Positions 16,210 through 24,862 of a stretch of DNA of 64,000 bases are shown here, piece by piece (positions within the stretch are counted from its first letter, which is position 1; each line of letters begins with the position of its first letter). Source of the DNA: UBA4465 sp002292365 (GTDB lineage: Bacteria; Bacteroidota; Bacteroidia; Cytophagales; Cyclobacteriaceae). Made by a program: the position numbers and the translations under genes. The notes beneath the pieces are model-generated. The model saw only the letters and a list, made by a program, of their open reading frames with translations, made no database searches and was not told the DNA's origin. The stretch spans positions 62,001 to 126,000 of the forward strand of contig CALSQY010000003.1 in NCBI GenBank assembly GCA_943788615.1, written 5' to 3'.

Positions 16210-17591
16210 TTAGCTAAAAATTAAGCTAAATACTCCTCTTTTTTTGCTTGACCATGAAAGTATTTTTATGGATAAATAAATATCATCAAAAATTAAATGT
16301 ACTACATAGGTTTTGCCAACCGAATTTTTGGGCTTTACCGTAGCACTTCGAAAGAGCGAATAATTTAAAGTATCGTAATCAGCAATGATACCCTCAGCCC
16401 ATGCCGTTCCTGCGGGACTAGTATTTTTGCTTGATGCACTCTCTATAACGGCATTGTAAATTTGTCCCCCTTCTACATTATTTCTAGTAATCCATACGTT
16501 TTCAGTAATTCTATCCTGGTTTTCAGCTAAGCTAGGATCTGTATTATCTAATTTATAAAAGGTTAGTATCGTCCCCGTCCAAATAGATCCCATAGGGCAT
16601 CCATTTAGGTCAACTTGGGTCCCTTCAGGCGTATCCTCACAAGTGTCTTTGTCATCTTTGACCCCATCTCCATCCGAGTCTTTCTGTGAATCTGCGCAGC
16701 CATTGGCATCTACTGTTGCACCTTCAGACGTATCCGCACAATCATTTTCATCTATGACACCATCTTGATCACCATCTAGTCTAACCGCAACGTTAACGGA
16801 ATTAGTTATAGAATCTTTAGCTGTCATTACCGTTATTATTGTTTCTCCTTTGGCTAGAGCGGTTATAATACCTTCTTGGGTAACGGTTGTAATGCGCTCA
16901 TCACTCGATATCTAATTAGGGCATCAGAAATATTACCAGGATAGATATCAGCATTTAGCGTATCTATGGCTCCTAAGATCATTTGTAAAGCTGAAGGTGT
17001 GATTGAAATACTATCTATTGTGATATAAAATCTTGCTGTTAATATTATTGAATCTGTTATTGACACTTCAATCGGATTGGTATCAATGTTTAATTCAATC
17101 CATTGATCACATTTCCAGCCCTCTCATGGATCAGCGGTTAGCTGGACCATACTGCCAACATCATAATCTTCAATTCTACCATTGGTTATTATTTCTTCAC
17201 TCACAATACCCTCCTATCAATAAGGATTATTAATGGATATTGTTTCTTCGCAAAGTTGGCAGTGTAGCTCTTATCTGCATCTATGGTCACACTCAAAGGG
17301 TTATCGGTACTCGTTGAACTTCCTGTCAAATTAATAAATAAAAGTTGAATAAGGAGTAGCTAACAATGCCACAGATTCATTTTCATTGTAAATACCTGAT
17401 TCAGGATTGACAGCTCCCCCCTCTGAAGCTATTAAGATTAAAGTGTATCATATAGTGTCTTGCAAGCTATTATCAGTAGTGTCATCATTTGTACTATCTG
17501 CAATAGGATCTTCATTATGTTCATCACAATGAGAAAACACTAATAGTGAATAAAGGAGGCTTAATAAGAGGAGGTATTTAAGAATTCTCAT
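16210..17591 (-). pseudogene. broken surface lipoprotein with InlB-like, Big_2-like and TSP3 repeats
   Basis: From ATG 17591 a lipoprotein signal MRILKYLLLLSLLYSLLVFS with a nearby Cys is readable, then an Asp/Thr linker (DSTNDDTTD) and a TGA at 17448..17450. Beyond it the sense continues as two InlB/SPII-type beta-repeats (ASEGGAVNPESGIYNENES, then GSMVQLTADP with GWKCDQW), a further TAA near 17340, and a Big_2-like domain (SITPSALQMILGAIDTLNA). A frame change near 16912 leads to DERITTVTQEGIITALAKG. The last part is intact from 16827: two thrombospondin type 3 Ca-binding repeats (DGDQDGVIDENDCADTSEG, DSDGDGVKDDKDTCEDTPEG) and a 110-residue C-terminal domain. With at least three lesions the whole gene is dead, though the 3' 205 codons remain open. 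The intact ancestor would have been a calcium-stabilised adhesin-like surface protein. Confidence 0.75.
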
Positions 17592-17885
17592 TGCAGTAGC
17601 GGTAATTTTAATTTTTGACAAGGTAAATAATATTGCTAATCCTCTCCAAAAAAATAGGGGAATCGTCTTCCTTGCTGAATGCTCTCAAGCCTTTCAGATT
17701 TCTATTTTATACCTGCCATTGGTAAAAAAATCAGATAATGAACCATTTATTTATCACACATAAAACGAAAATGAGTTTTAAATCAAAACATAAATTTATA
17801 TTTATACTTTTAATTTTATGGGCGCTTAGAAAAAGCCTAATTTAGTTTTAACAAATGCAGCCTGTGGTAAAAAAAGCATTCACTT

Positions 17886-19057
17886 ATGCAAAAATTAGCC
17901 TTATCAAGTTTCATTCTACTCATCTCTTTTTGCTGGTCGGCCTGTCAGAAAAAAGAAGGCTCAACCTTTCAAATCAAATCGTTCCCTGATTGGGAAGCTA
18001 TTGCTAACAAGTTGCTGGAAAGGAGTGATTTAGAAGCAGGCGAAAAAGTAATATTGATGGCCCAGCCTGGAAGCTTTGATTCACTTATATTCTTGTTGGC
18101 AAAGCTAATTCATGAAACCGGGGCCATCTATCTGGGCACGTTTTCAGTAGATTCTTCTTCAAGTTCTGCGGCTTGGGAGACTGATTTTATCAAACAAGCA
18201 AAAGGAAAAAGCAAAGAGGATTTGACCCATTACCTTATGCAGGTTGATCTAGGTATCATGCTGCCTGGCGCGAATCCTCTTCATGTTGAATATGCTGCTA
18301 TGCAGGATGTACTAAAAAAGATAAAGGAAGAACCATACATTTTCACTGGTCCGGAGCTTATGAGCTGTCTGGAGAAATGCGAGAAATAGACAGTGCTATA
18401 AACGAACATTATCAGAAGGTCTTCCTTGAGACCGATTACCTCAAACTTGGAAGTTTACAACGAAGTTTTGAGGCAGCCATTCGAAATCAATGGATTACAG
18501 TAACTACGCCTCTTGGGACAAACATTAAATTTACGATAGGTAACCGTCCCGTTACTAAGCAAGATGGTGATGCATCTTCCAAGCGGGGGCAACTGCGCAA
18601 CTTGATTGACAGAGAGATCGAACTGCCAGCTGGGGCGATACGCGTGGCGCCAATAGAGGAGACAGTAGAGGGTACCATCGCATTTCCTAACGCGATGTGG
18701 AATGGTCTGCAGGTCGAAGATTTGGTACTCACTTTTCTTGCAGGAAAAGTAGTTACTATCAAAGCTAAAAGAGGTGTAGAAGCGGTTAAGGCTGAATTAG
18801 AGACTGCAGGAACCGCAGGCCATTCTTTCCGGGAATTTGCCATGGGCTTTAATCCATTGCTTGCCATACCCGAGGACAAACCTTGGATCCCATATTATGG
18901 CTATGGTGCTGGTGTAGTCAGATTATCATTAGGCGACAATTCTGAATTGGGTGGAAATGTGGGTGGGGGTTATGTGCGATGGAATTTCTTTACCGATGCG
19001 ACCGTGCGGGTTGGACAAGAGGTTTGGGTGGAAGATGGGAAATTATTAAATAAGTAA
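17886..19057 (+). pseudogene. frameshifted M29-like (COG2309) aminopeptidase lipoprotein
   Basis: The first part (17886..18389) has a lipoprotein signal ending FCWSAC and an N-terminal domain with GEKVILMAQPGSFDS and VDLGIMLPGANPLH. Near 18335..18345 the sense moves to another frame: FHWSGAYELSGEM leads into EIDSAINEHYQKVF, and the remainder runs to 19057. The C-terminal part shows the hallmark LSLGDNSELGG and GFNP of the thermophilic-type metallo-aminopeptidase family. Joined, the protein is about 390 residues, the usual family length. The out-of-frame ends (TGPELMSCLEKCEK and an internal Met start) are artefacts of the shift. Only one lesion is seen and there is no long homopolymer at the site. 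The gene could be newly broken or a base-calling error. If functional it would be an exported aminopeptidase. Confidence 0.7.
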
Positions 19058-19237
19058 GTTCGATTATTGATAGAAATTCTTACCAGTACCATCAATTCCC
19101 TTTTTAAAAGGATTAACACTTATTTTTCACCTCAAGTCTAGTTCTTCAGGCCTTTGTTGAAAGTGAATGTTGAAGGTCTTTGCTGTAACAAAAGGAGATT
19201 AGATATCTAAAATAAAAGGAGGGGAGATCGCTTGGGC

Positions 19238-20332
19238 TTAGTTTTCTTTTATTGCATCTACCATGGTTTTTAACAAACCATTTTGCTTTTTATCATTCAT
19301 AAGTTGCCAAAACATGATACCACCTAAATTGTGCTCTAGTGCATATTGAGATTTAAGTTGGATGGATTTGTGATCATCGAAGGTAGCAAAAATTTTATTG
19401 ATGCTATCGTATGCATAAGGGGCATTGGCTGAAGCATCCCAATGGAAATTAAAATCAGACCTTACTTCCTCAAAATTTATTTGATTATAACTTCTACTGG
19501 AAACAGCATTTTGATTAAGGCCGTTGTTGATATTTTCAACCTCTTTAAATGTTTTGATGTAAAAAGCAGCGCCAATGATTATTTTCTCCGGCTTTACACC
19601 CAAATTCATTAATGCCTGGATGGAAGATACGGCAGAACCCTCTTTAAATCGATCAGACCCTAGCGGGGTGTGATGACCTGTTTTACTAGAGCCGGATCCA
19701 TAGAAATCGTAGGTCATAAGATTGACATTATCAACTAAAGGCATCACCTTATCCCAATCGATAGACTGTTCAAAATAGCCATCAGAATTAGCGCCTGCAG
19801 CAAAACTTAAGATATCTCCTTCTTTCATGTATTTTCTTAGCTGCACGACTAAGTCAGTAAAATTTTTTCGATCTTCGGATTGGTACTTATGCCCCGGAAA
19901 TCCAGAAATCCCTGGATATTCCCAATCTAGATCAATGCCGTCTGCTTGGTATGAAGCGATGATCTGAGCTGTCGAAATAGCAAAGGCGATTCTATCCTCT
20001 TCTGTGCTAAAAACATCCGAGCAGGTTTTACAACCTCCCCATCCACCTAGAGACACCAAAACTTTTAATTTTGGATATTTCTTTTTTTGATTTACCACAT
20101 TCAGTAGAGTAAGACTGTCTGCTTCATTATCAATGGCCAATTGATTTCCTTTTAAGTGTAAAAAACTGTAAATTAACTGGTCAACACCCTCCAAGTTAAA
20201 TTCATCAATTGATTTTTCATCACCCGCGTAGTAAGCGATGACTTGAGGGTTCACCTCCGAATGATGATTTTTTTCCTGGGAAGACACGCAGGAAAAAAAT
20301 AAAAGTCCTATGAAAGCCACAGATTTTCTCAT
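19238..20332 (-). CDS. glycoside hydrolase family 18 lipoprotein (chitinase-like), 364 aa
   Basis: The lipobox FFSC puts Cys15 at the mature N-terminus, so the enzyme is probably anchored in the outer membrane. The GH18 TIM barrel covers residues 30-360: VIAYYAG (beta-1), LKVLVSLGGWGG (beta-3, SxGG motif), and the catalytic DGIDLDWEYP at 131-140 with Glu138 as acid/base and Asp134/Asp136 completing DxxDxDxE. NLMTYDFYG (beta-6, MxYD motif) and GGIMFWQLMND (beta-8) follow. It cleaves beta-1,4-GlcNAc linkages by substrate-assisted catalysis; chitin or related amino-sugar polymers are the expected substrate. The Lcl-domain lipoprotein 57 bp upstream on the same strand may be co-transcribed, and a glycan-binding partner would fit, although that pairing is inference. 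Confidence 0.92.
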   Translation of the reverse strand: MRKSVAFIGLLFFSCVSSQEKNHHSEVNPQVIAYYAGDEKSIDEFNLEGVDQLIYSFLHLKGNQLAIDNEADSLTLLNVVNQKKKYPKLKVLVSLGGWGGCKTCSDVFSTEEDRIAFAISTAQIIASYQADGIDLDWEYPGISGFPGHKYQSEDRKNFTDLVVQLRKYMKEGDILSFAAGANSDGYFEQSIDWDKVMPLVDNVNLMTYDFYGSGSSKTGHHTPLGSDRFKEGSAVSSIQALMNLGVKPEKIIIGAAFYIKTFKEVENINNGLNQNAVSSRSYNQINFEEVRSDFNFHWDASANAPYAYDSINKIFATFDDHKSIQLKSQYALEHNLGGIMFWQLMNDKKQNGLLKTMVDAIKEN

Positions 20333-20389
20333 TTTTCATTTAAATTTTTTCATCAACTTCAATATAAAAAAGAAAATACAATTTAACAA

Positions 20390-20962
20390 TTAGAAAGCCC
20401 TAATTGCCCTAACATAGCCGTAGCCATATTCATCAAAGTTACCGTACTGGTAACCACTGAAAAAATCTTGTCCCCAGCCATTGAATCCGCCGTACCCTGT
20501 GGAGCTCCAGTAATAGAAATCACCAAGATTAGTGATGACATCTTTGTTGAGATATAACAAATTCAATTCATCTTTTGAGGGCAAAAACCAATCATCATAG
20601 CCTTCTAGTACTAACTCAGCACACGCCCTGGCTGCAATTCCAGCCTCGTTACAGCTAGCCAAAATGGCTAAAGTATTTTGTGCTCCTGTGCCTATGATAG
20701 TTCCATTGGCTCCTTTAATTTGAGCACCATAACAGCCCCATTCAATTTCAGTGGCTTGATCCTCAGTTGTCGCTATAAGACCGTGTAATTCTCCAGGTCT
20801 ATATCCATTATCCCCTTCTTGGAACAAATAAAATACAATACCTCCTTGAAAGGGGGTACCTATTTCAACAGTTTTTTCCGTATTTGATTTTTGTACTGAG
20901 CAGTTCATCCCTCCTAGGATATAAACTAAGTTTAAAAGCAGAAGGTATTTTATGCACTTCAT
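20390..20962 (-). CDS. Lcl C-terminal (DUF1566)-domain lipoprotein, 190 aa
   Basis: Signal MKCIKYLLLLNLVYILGGMNC with Cys21 as lipidation site. The single domain follows the family order: FQGGIVFYLFQEGDNGY, LHGLIATTEDQ, WGCYGAQIKGANG, GTGAQNTLAILASCNEAG, YDDWFLPSKDELNLLYLN, YYWSSTGYGGFNGWGQDF and GYVRAIRAF. Two Cys (CYG and SCN) match those in the broken paralogues and may form a disulfide. The region between YWSST and VRAIRAF differs most from the 14511 copy, as expected for the ligand face of this C-type-lectin-like fold. The gene lies just upstream of the GH18 chitinase in the same direction. Confidence 0.87.
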   Translation of the reverse strand: MKCIKYLLLLNLVYILGGMNCSVQKSNTEKTVEIGTPFQGGIVFYLFQEGDNGYRPGELHGLIATTEDQATEIEWGCYGAQIKGANGTIIGTGAQNTLAILASCNEAGIAARACAELVLEGYDDWFLPSKDELNLLYLNKDVITNLGDFYYWSSTGYGGFNGWGQDFFSGYQYGNFDEYGYGYVRAIRAF

Positions 20963-22048
20963 GTAAATTGTAAATGACTCCTCGCTAAGATATTAAACCT
21001 ATTTTACTAATGAAAATAACTATTTATCTCAAGCAAATTGTTTTTTAATAGTTGAATTTTTAGCGTATACGATGGGATGCTTATTGAATTTGGATAATGA
21101 CCAGATTTAAACTCCTAAGAGGTTTCAACATCAATGATTATGATTCCTGAATCAATCATTTGATAAGCTTTTTTTGATTTCTTGATTTTTTGATAAAAAT
21201 AAATACCAATGATTAATGCCAAACCGATAGAACAGAGATAATCATTCATATTTTAGTGCTTTTCGTAATTAAATCCAGATTAAACGTATTTGATGGGCAA
21301 AAAAATATCCGAGATACTCCTAAGAGGATTGCCTAAAAAAGGAATAATAAACTTATGTTCTTGAAGTAAGAAAATAATCAATATGAAAGCTTTAGATCAT
21401 GTGTGTGTATCCCATAGTAAAGTCAATCAATATTACCTCTCAATGCAAAACTACTCTTCTAAGTTAGGGTTTCCTATTAAGTGATATTATTTACGATGAT
21501 GATTAATCAATTGACAAAACATTTCCTTTACATTGAAGCTATTATCTGAAAATGATGGGATGGGGGGTGTGGTCAACTTAGATCTTGATCCAATCCCTGC
21601 CTTCCTAATTACTTCTTAAATTTCTTATCATTTTTACAACCTATTCATATCGATTACAGGAAGGGATACGAAAATGAAAGTATAGCCAAGAACAACGTAA
21701 AAAATTCTATTTCTAAAAAAGGGAGGCCAAGGAAAGCAAGAGATAAAAAATTAAAATGTTTCAAACTGCTAAATTAAGGAATTATTTATTTCTTAAAATT
21801 TCCCCTTAGCAATTAATTTCTTCTCTTTTAATTTTCAAATCTATCAAAACTTGTCAAAATAAGGGCATTGGACGACTTAGAAATCAAGTTTAATTGTTTA
21901 AACTATTTGTGCTCAAGACAATCTACTCCTCTTTGTTTGTTTCTTCAGTAATACCAATTTTTGTTCAAATGGCATGAAGAGTAGAAGATATTATTAACGT
22001 TCTAATCTATTCTCTCACCAAGTAAATATGTTTCTAAAAATGACCTTG
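20963..22048. other. long stretch without a convincing gene
   Basis: Apart from the 44-codon frame at 21115..21249 nothing intact is seen. A plus-strand string around 21660..21775 reads YRKGYENESIAKNNVKNS and then KKGRPRKARDKK, an AT-hook-like tail, but it has no start and is broken. Codon-like structure is otherwise weak on both strands. Old, fully eroded genes are the likeliest content. Confidence 0.3.
21115..21249 (-). CDS. possible 44-residue single-helix membrane peptide
   Basis: ATG 21249 opens MNDYLCSIGLALIIGIYFYQ, one transmembrane helix, followed by a Lys-rich stretch KIKKSKKAYQ and a short tail ending DVETS. The layout (short periplasmic N-end, one helix, basic cytoplasmic side) is plausible for a small membrane protein, and the frame is undisturbed in an otherwise broken region. 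There is no family match and no clear upstream signal. Confidence 0.35.
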   Translation of the reverse strand: MNDYLCSIGLALIIGIYFYQKIKKSKKAYQMIDSGIIIIDVETS

Positions 22049-22474
22049 CTAATCAAAGAGGATCAGAACGCCATTTTTCAATAGCCAAAACTCCTCATTT
22101 TGAAGCTGAACTTGGTTATTGTCAATATCTTCAATGATGAGTTATTTTTTTTGAATTAAGGTTCCATTTTAAGTTTTCAACTTTTGTTGTGGTGTCTTCG
22201 ATAGGGGTTACAATGGTCAATATCAATTCATTATTTTTTTGAAAATTAAAAGTAATCCTGACTTCATTTATGATTGAGGTCATCATTTCTGAGATACCTG
22301 AGATCATTATCTTTTCAATAAAACTGTAATCATCGGAAGCTTCTTTGATCGCTTCTTGAATGTCGATATGAAGTTTCCATTAACCATAGAGGTCTTTTGA
22401 TTTATTTTTTGCTGAAAAAAAGAAGGATTCTCAATAAGGATCGAGAACAAACAAAGTAGAGAATATTTTTTCAT
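22049..22474 (-). pseudogene. exported protein broken by two frameshifts
   Basis: ATG 22474 starts MKKYSLLCLFSILIENPSFF, a signal-peptide-like end. After about 33 codons the sense moves to another frame (DIQEAIKEASDDYSFIEK, then SEMMTSIINEVRITFNFQ, then VTPIEDTTTKVENLKWN), and after a second shift in an A-run it ends IIEDIDNNQVQLQNEEFW and a stop at 22049..22051. The restored protein would be about 140 residues: a helical first half and a beta-rich second half, of unknown family. No trace of a neighbour that would show its role. Confidence 0.6.
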
Positions 22475-22652
22475 ACATATACATAGGTCGATAAATAGGA
22501 CAAGTTTAAATGAGGTAACGGATTGTATGCGAAGATCAAGAAGGCTTATAATTAATACCTGCCGATTTCAGGAATAAGATCTTTTTAAAGGAGTACTTTG
22601 ATGGCTTATAAGAATCAGTTAAGCAAGGAATGATTACTGCGGGGTGTGTGAG

Positions 22653-23120
22653 TTATTCCTCTGTGATCGAGACGGGAAGCCAGGTTTGGGTTCGGTAAAA
22701 AAAGGCAATATAACCTCTTACTTTTAGGGTACCCTCCTCTGACAACCACAGCTTACATTGATACTCACTGCCGCTTTCGGGATCTAGAATAGCACCATCA
22801 ACATATTCATTTGAAGACTGATCAAAGGCCATATCTTGTATAATTTCCATACCGATGATTTTTTGTAAATATCTAGAATCATCAGGATCGCAGGCATCGC
22901 ATACCGGATCTGGATCATCTTCTAAGCTCCTTTGGAGCTTAATGATCTTACCCGCATAACGATCACCCACCTTATAAATTTCTACAATAGATCGTTCTTT
23001 TTTCGTTTCATCGTCTATGGTTTTCCATTGACCAACAATTTGTTGCCCATTTAAAGAAAAGGTGAATAGCAATAAAATTACAACTAAGATTTGTCCAGAA
23101 AAAGCGCCTTTAGTACCCAT
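22653..23120 (-). CDS. DUF2147 exported protein, 155 aa
   Basis: ATG 23120 is chosen; the longer frame begins at a TTG seven codons upstream and adds nothing to the signal peptide (MGTKGAFSGQILVVILLLFT, cleavage after NGQ). The mature part is a DUF2147 domain: VGQWKTIDDETKKERSIVEI at its start, YAGKIIKL, a Cys pair CDACDPDDSRY, the GMEIIQDM strand, GAILDPESGSEYQCKLWL and VRGYIAFFYRTQTW at the end. DUF2147 proteins are periplasmic lipocalin-like barrels found beside many unrelated genes; no reaction is known. Monocistronic here. Confidence 0.85.
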   Translation of the reverse strand: MGTKGAFSGQILVVILLLFTFSLNGQQIVGQWKTIDDETKKERSIVEIYKVGDRYAGKIIKLQRSLEDDPDPVCDACDPDDSRYLQKIIGMEIIQDMAFDQSSNEYVDGAILDPESGSEYQCKLWLSEEGTLKVRGYIAFFYRTQTWLPVSITEE

Positions 23121-23626
23121 ATTTACCTTTGTTTTTATCAAAATATTTTAGTAATTTAGTATGATTTAGATAAATACCAAGGGCAAGAATAATTTGAAAT
23201 ACTTATTTAAATTGGATCCGACTTCTCGCGGTTAGTAGATAATATCCGCATAAGCATTCTCGCGCCAGCCCTTGAGAGTTCAAACTGTGTTATAAATAGG
23301 GTCTTTAGGTCGCATAAGTAACTTTATAAATGGTTAACGATCGGAATTTGGATAACTCTCACTGGCGTCAAACGGAGATATGGTTTAACCAATAATGCTG
23401 AAGCAATATGTCTTACCCATACTTTCCTGTTCAATGAAAGAAATAATTATTGAATGATTTCATTTTTTTCGAAGACTTCTTGAGTCCTTATTTATATGTT
23501 ACTCTATAACCTTAACTTTGAAATCACCTATTGAAATGTCTCCTCAAGCCTTTAGGGAAGACCAGTTTGAAGATCTCTTTACATTGAATATCTTATACCT
23601 TCAGTTTAGAAAGGAGATGGATCGGG
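23121..23626. other. intergenic stretch without a visible gene
   Basis: Nothing supported. A TAACTTTG word at about 23513 matches the Bacteroidota -7 consensus TAnnTTTG and is followed by a 40-codon frame (23536..23658) that overlaps the end of the next minus-strand gene. This is too weak to call. Confidence 0.3.
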
Positions 23627-24052
23627 TTATTCTTTTGTTAGTTTCATCCAGATTCCTCCAATGATCATTGCGGCAAATGTCAATAAGAAAACAGCCGCAG
23701 CAGGTTCTGGCGCGAATGATGAAGGTACCCCCTGATCAAATGTATGGCCAGTGAAGGCAATAAAACTTTCCGCAACGGATGATATGTCCACGCCTTGAGA
23801 TTCTAATTCTGATAACTTGAAGGATTGAGTTAATTGATTGATGCGCAAATACGAAAAAATATTGTATCCATAAAAAGTGGTGCAAAGTCCGAATAACGTT
23901 ACCAATATTTTCCCTAAAGTATTGGCATTATTTTCCCTTTGAACCCTGACCAGTCTGAAAGTGATGAAAATCAGTCCGGTGAAGGTTAATAGATAAATCG
24001 CGTTAGCGATAAAGGCTAGTTGATAATAATTTAATATTTCTAGTTCTCCCAT
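23627..24052 (-). CDS. small membrane protein with three helices, 141 aa
   Basis: Three hydrophobic segments are visible: about residues 11-32 (LAFIANAIYLLTFTGLIFITF), 45-66 (KILVTLFGLCTTFYGYNIFSY) and 115-136 (AAAVFLLTFAAMIIGGIWM). A soluble loop of about 45 residues lies between helices 2 and 3. The last 27 residues (PEP followed by a hydrophobic stretch and a short basic end) look like a PEP-CTERM sorting signal, but such signals belong to single-pass exported proteins and no exosortase is seen, so chance is likely. Family unknown. The gene stands alone. Confidence 0.65.
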   Translation of the reverse strand: MGELEILNYYQLAFIANAIYLLTFTGLIFITFRLVRVQRENNANTLGKILVTLFGLCTTFYGYNIFSYLRINQLTQSFKLSELESQGVDISSVAESFIAFTGHTFDQGVPSSFAPEPAAAVFLLTFAAMIIGGIWMKLTKE

Positions 24053-24402
24053 TTTATGATTGCTTAATATTTAATAAAAATAAATTTAATAAAAAAATAT
24101 CAATGTCTAAGGTGGGGTGAAGTCTATTTTTATTTTATCTATAAGAATCTACATAAAGTGGTTTTGATACTTATTTGGATCAATGAGGGTATCTGAGGTA
24201 GGCACCTAATTAGGTGAAATATCTCTAGAACGAACCAGAAAATTCCCAGATCAAAAAGTAATAGCCTAAAAGAAAGCATTCAAGATATCAGACTAAAGAC
24301 AGAAAGAGCTTAAAGATCCCTTGAACATCCAATATCATAAAATATTATGTATTAATGGCTACTTAAATTTAGTTTTGACCTCGGTGCTTGTGTAAGGTTA
24401 AA
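24053..24402. other. intergenic stretch, nothing recognised
   Basis: No frame longer than 60 codons with coding character on either strand. It lies between a small membrane protein and a dead thioredoxin-like gene and may contain eroded upstream sequence of the former. Confidence 0.3.
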
Positions 24403-24790
24403 TCAGTCAGTCCAAATGAATTCATCTAGAAGCGTAATCAGTTCAGGCTTTGAGGTACGCATTACATCGGCGTTCACAATATTGCCATCGGGATCGATAA
24501 GTATAAATCTTGGAATCCCTTCAATGGCATAATCACTGATGATGGAAGATTTCCAATCCCCATCCGCATACAGCTGAATACCCCCAAGATTTTTTTATCT
24601 AAAAATTTCTCCACTTACTTAAATCATCTTTGGGATAGATTGAAATACTGACAAAATGGATATTGAATTTGTGGAATTTTTCTTCAAAATCATTGAGATA
24701 AGGAATCTCGTATATACAAGGGCTACTTAACTGGTTCCAAAATATCTAGATATAATAGCATAATTGATGGGTTTTTGAAATTCATATTTA
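24403..24790 (-). pseudogene. remnant of a TlpA/ResA-type thiol-disulfide oxidoreductase
   Basis: The minus strand reads SSPCIYEIPYLNDFEEKFHK, then NIHFVSISIYPKDDLSKWRN, a TAG near 24600, then GIQLYADGDWKSSIISDYAI and GIPRFILIDPDGNIV, NADVMRTSKPELITLLDEF, with a stop at 24403..24405. This is the second half of a thioredoxin fold of the TlpA type, including the cis-Pro loop (GIPRF). The active-site CxxC is SSPC here, with the first Cys lost, and the N-terminal half is gone. Such proteins reduce periplasmic disulfides for cytochrome maturation or other folding. The gene no longer codes for a working protein. Confidence 0.75.
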
Positions 24791-24862
24791 TCTGATCATA
24801 TTTTTCCTAGAAGTATAGGCTTTCGTAAATAATATCATCAATTTTACAAAAAAATAAAAAAT

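Noticed and set aside
18487..18879. 130-codon minus-strand frame
   Set aside because: Lies fully inside the second half of the M29-like aminopeptidase and is its shadow.
23536..23658. 40-codon frame behind a -7-like box
   Set aside because: Overlaps the end of the membrane-protein gene at 23627 and its residues show no coding or membrane pattern.
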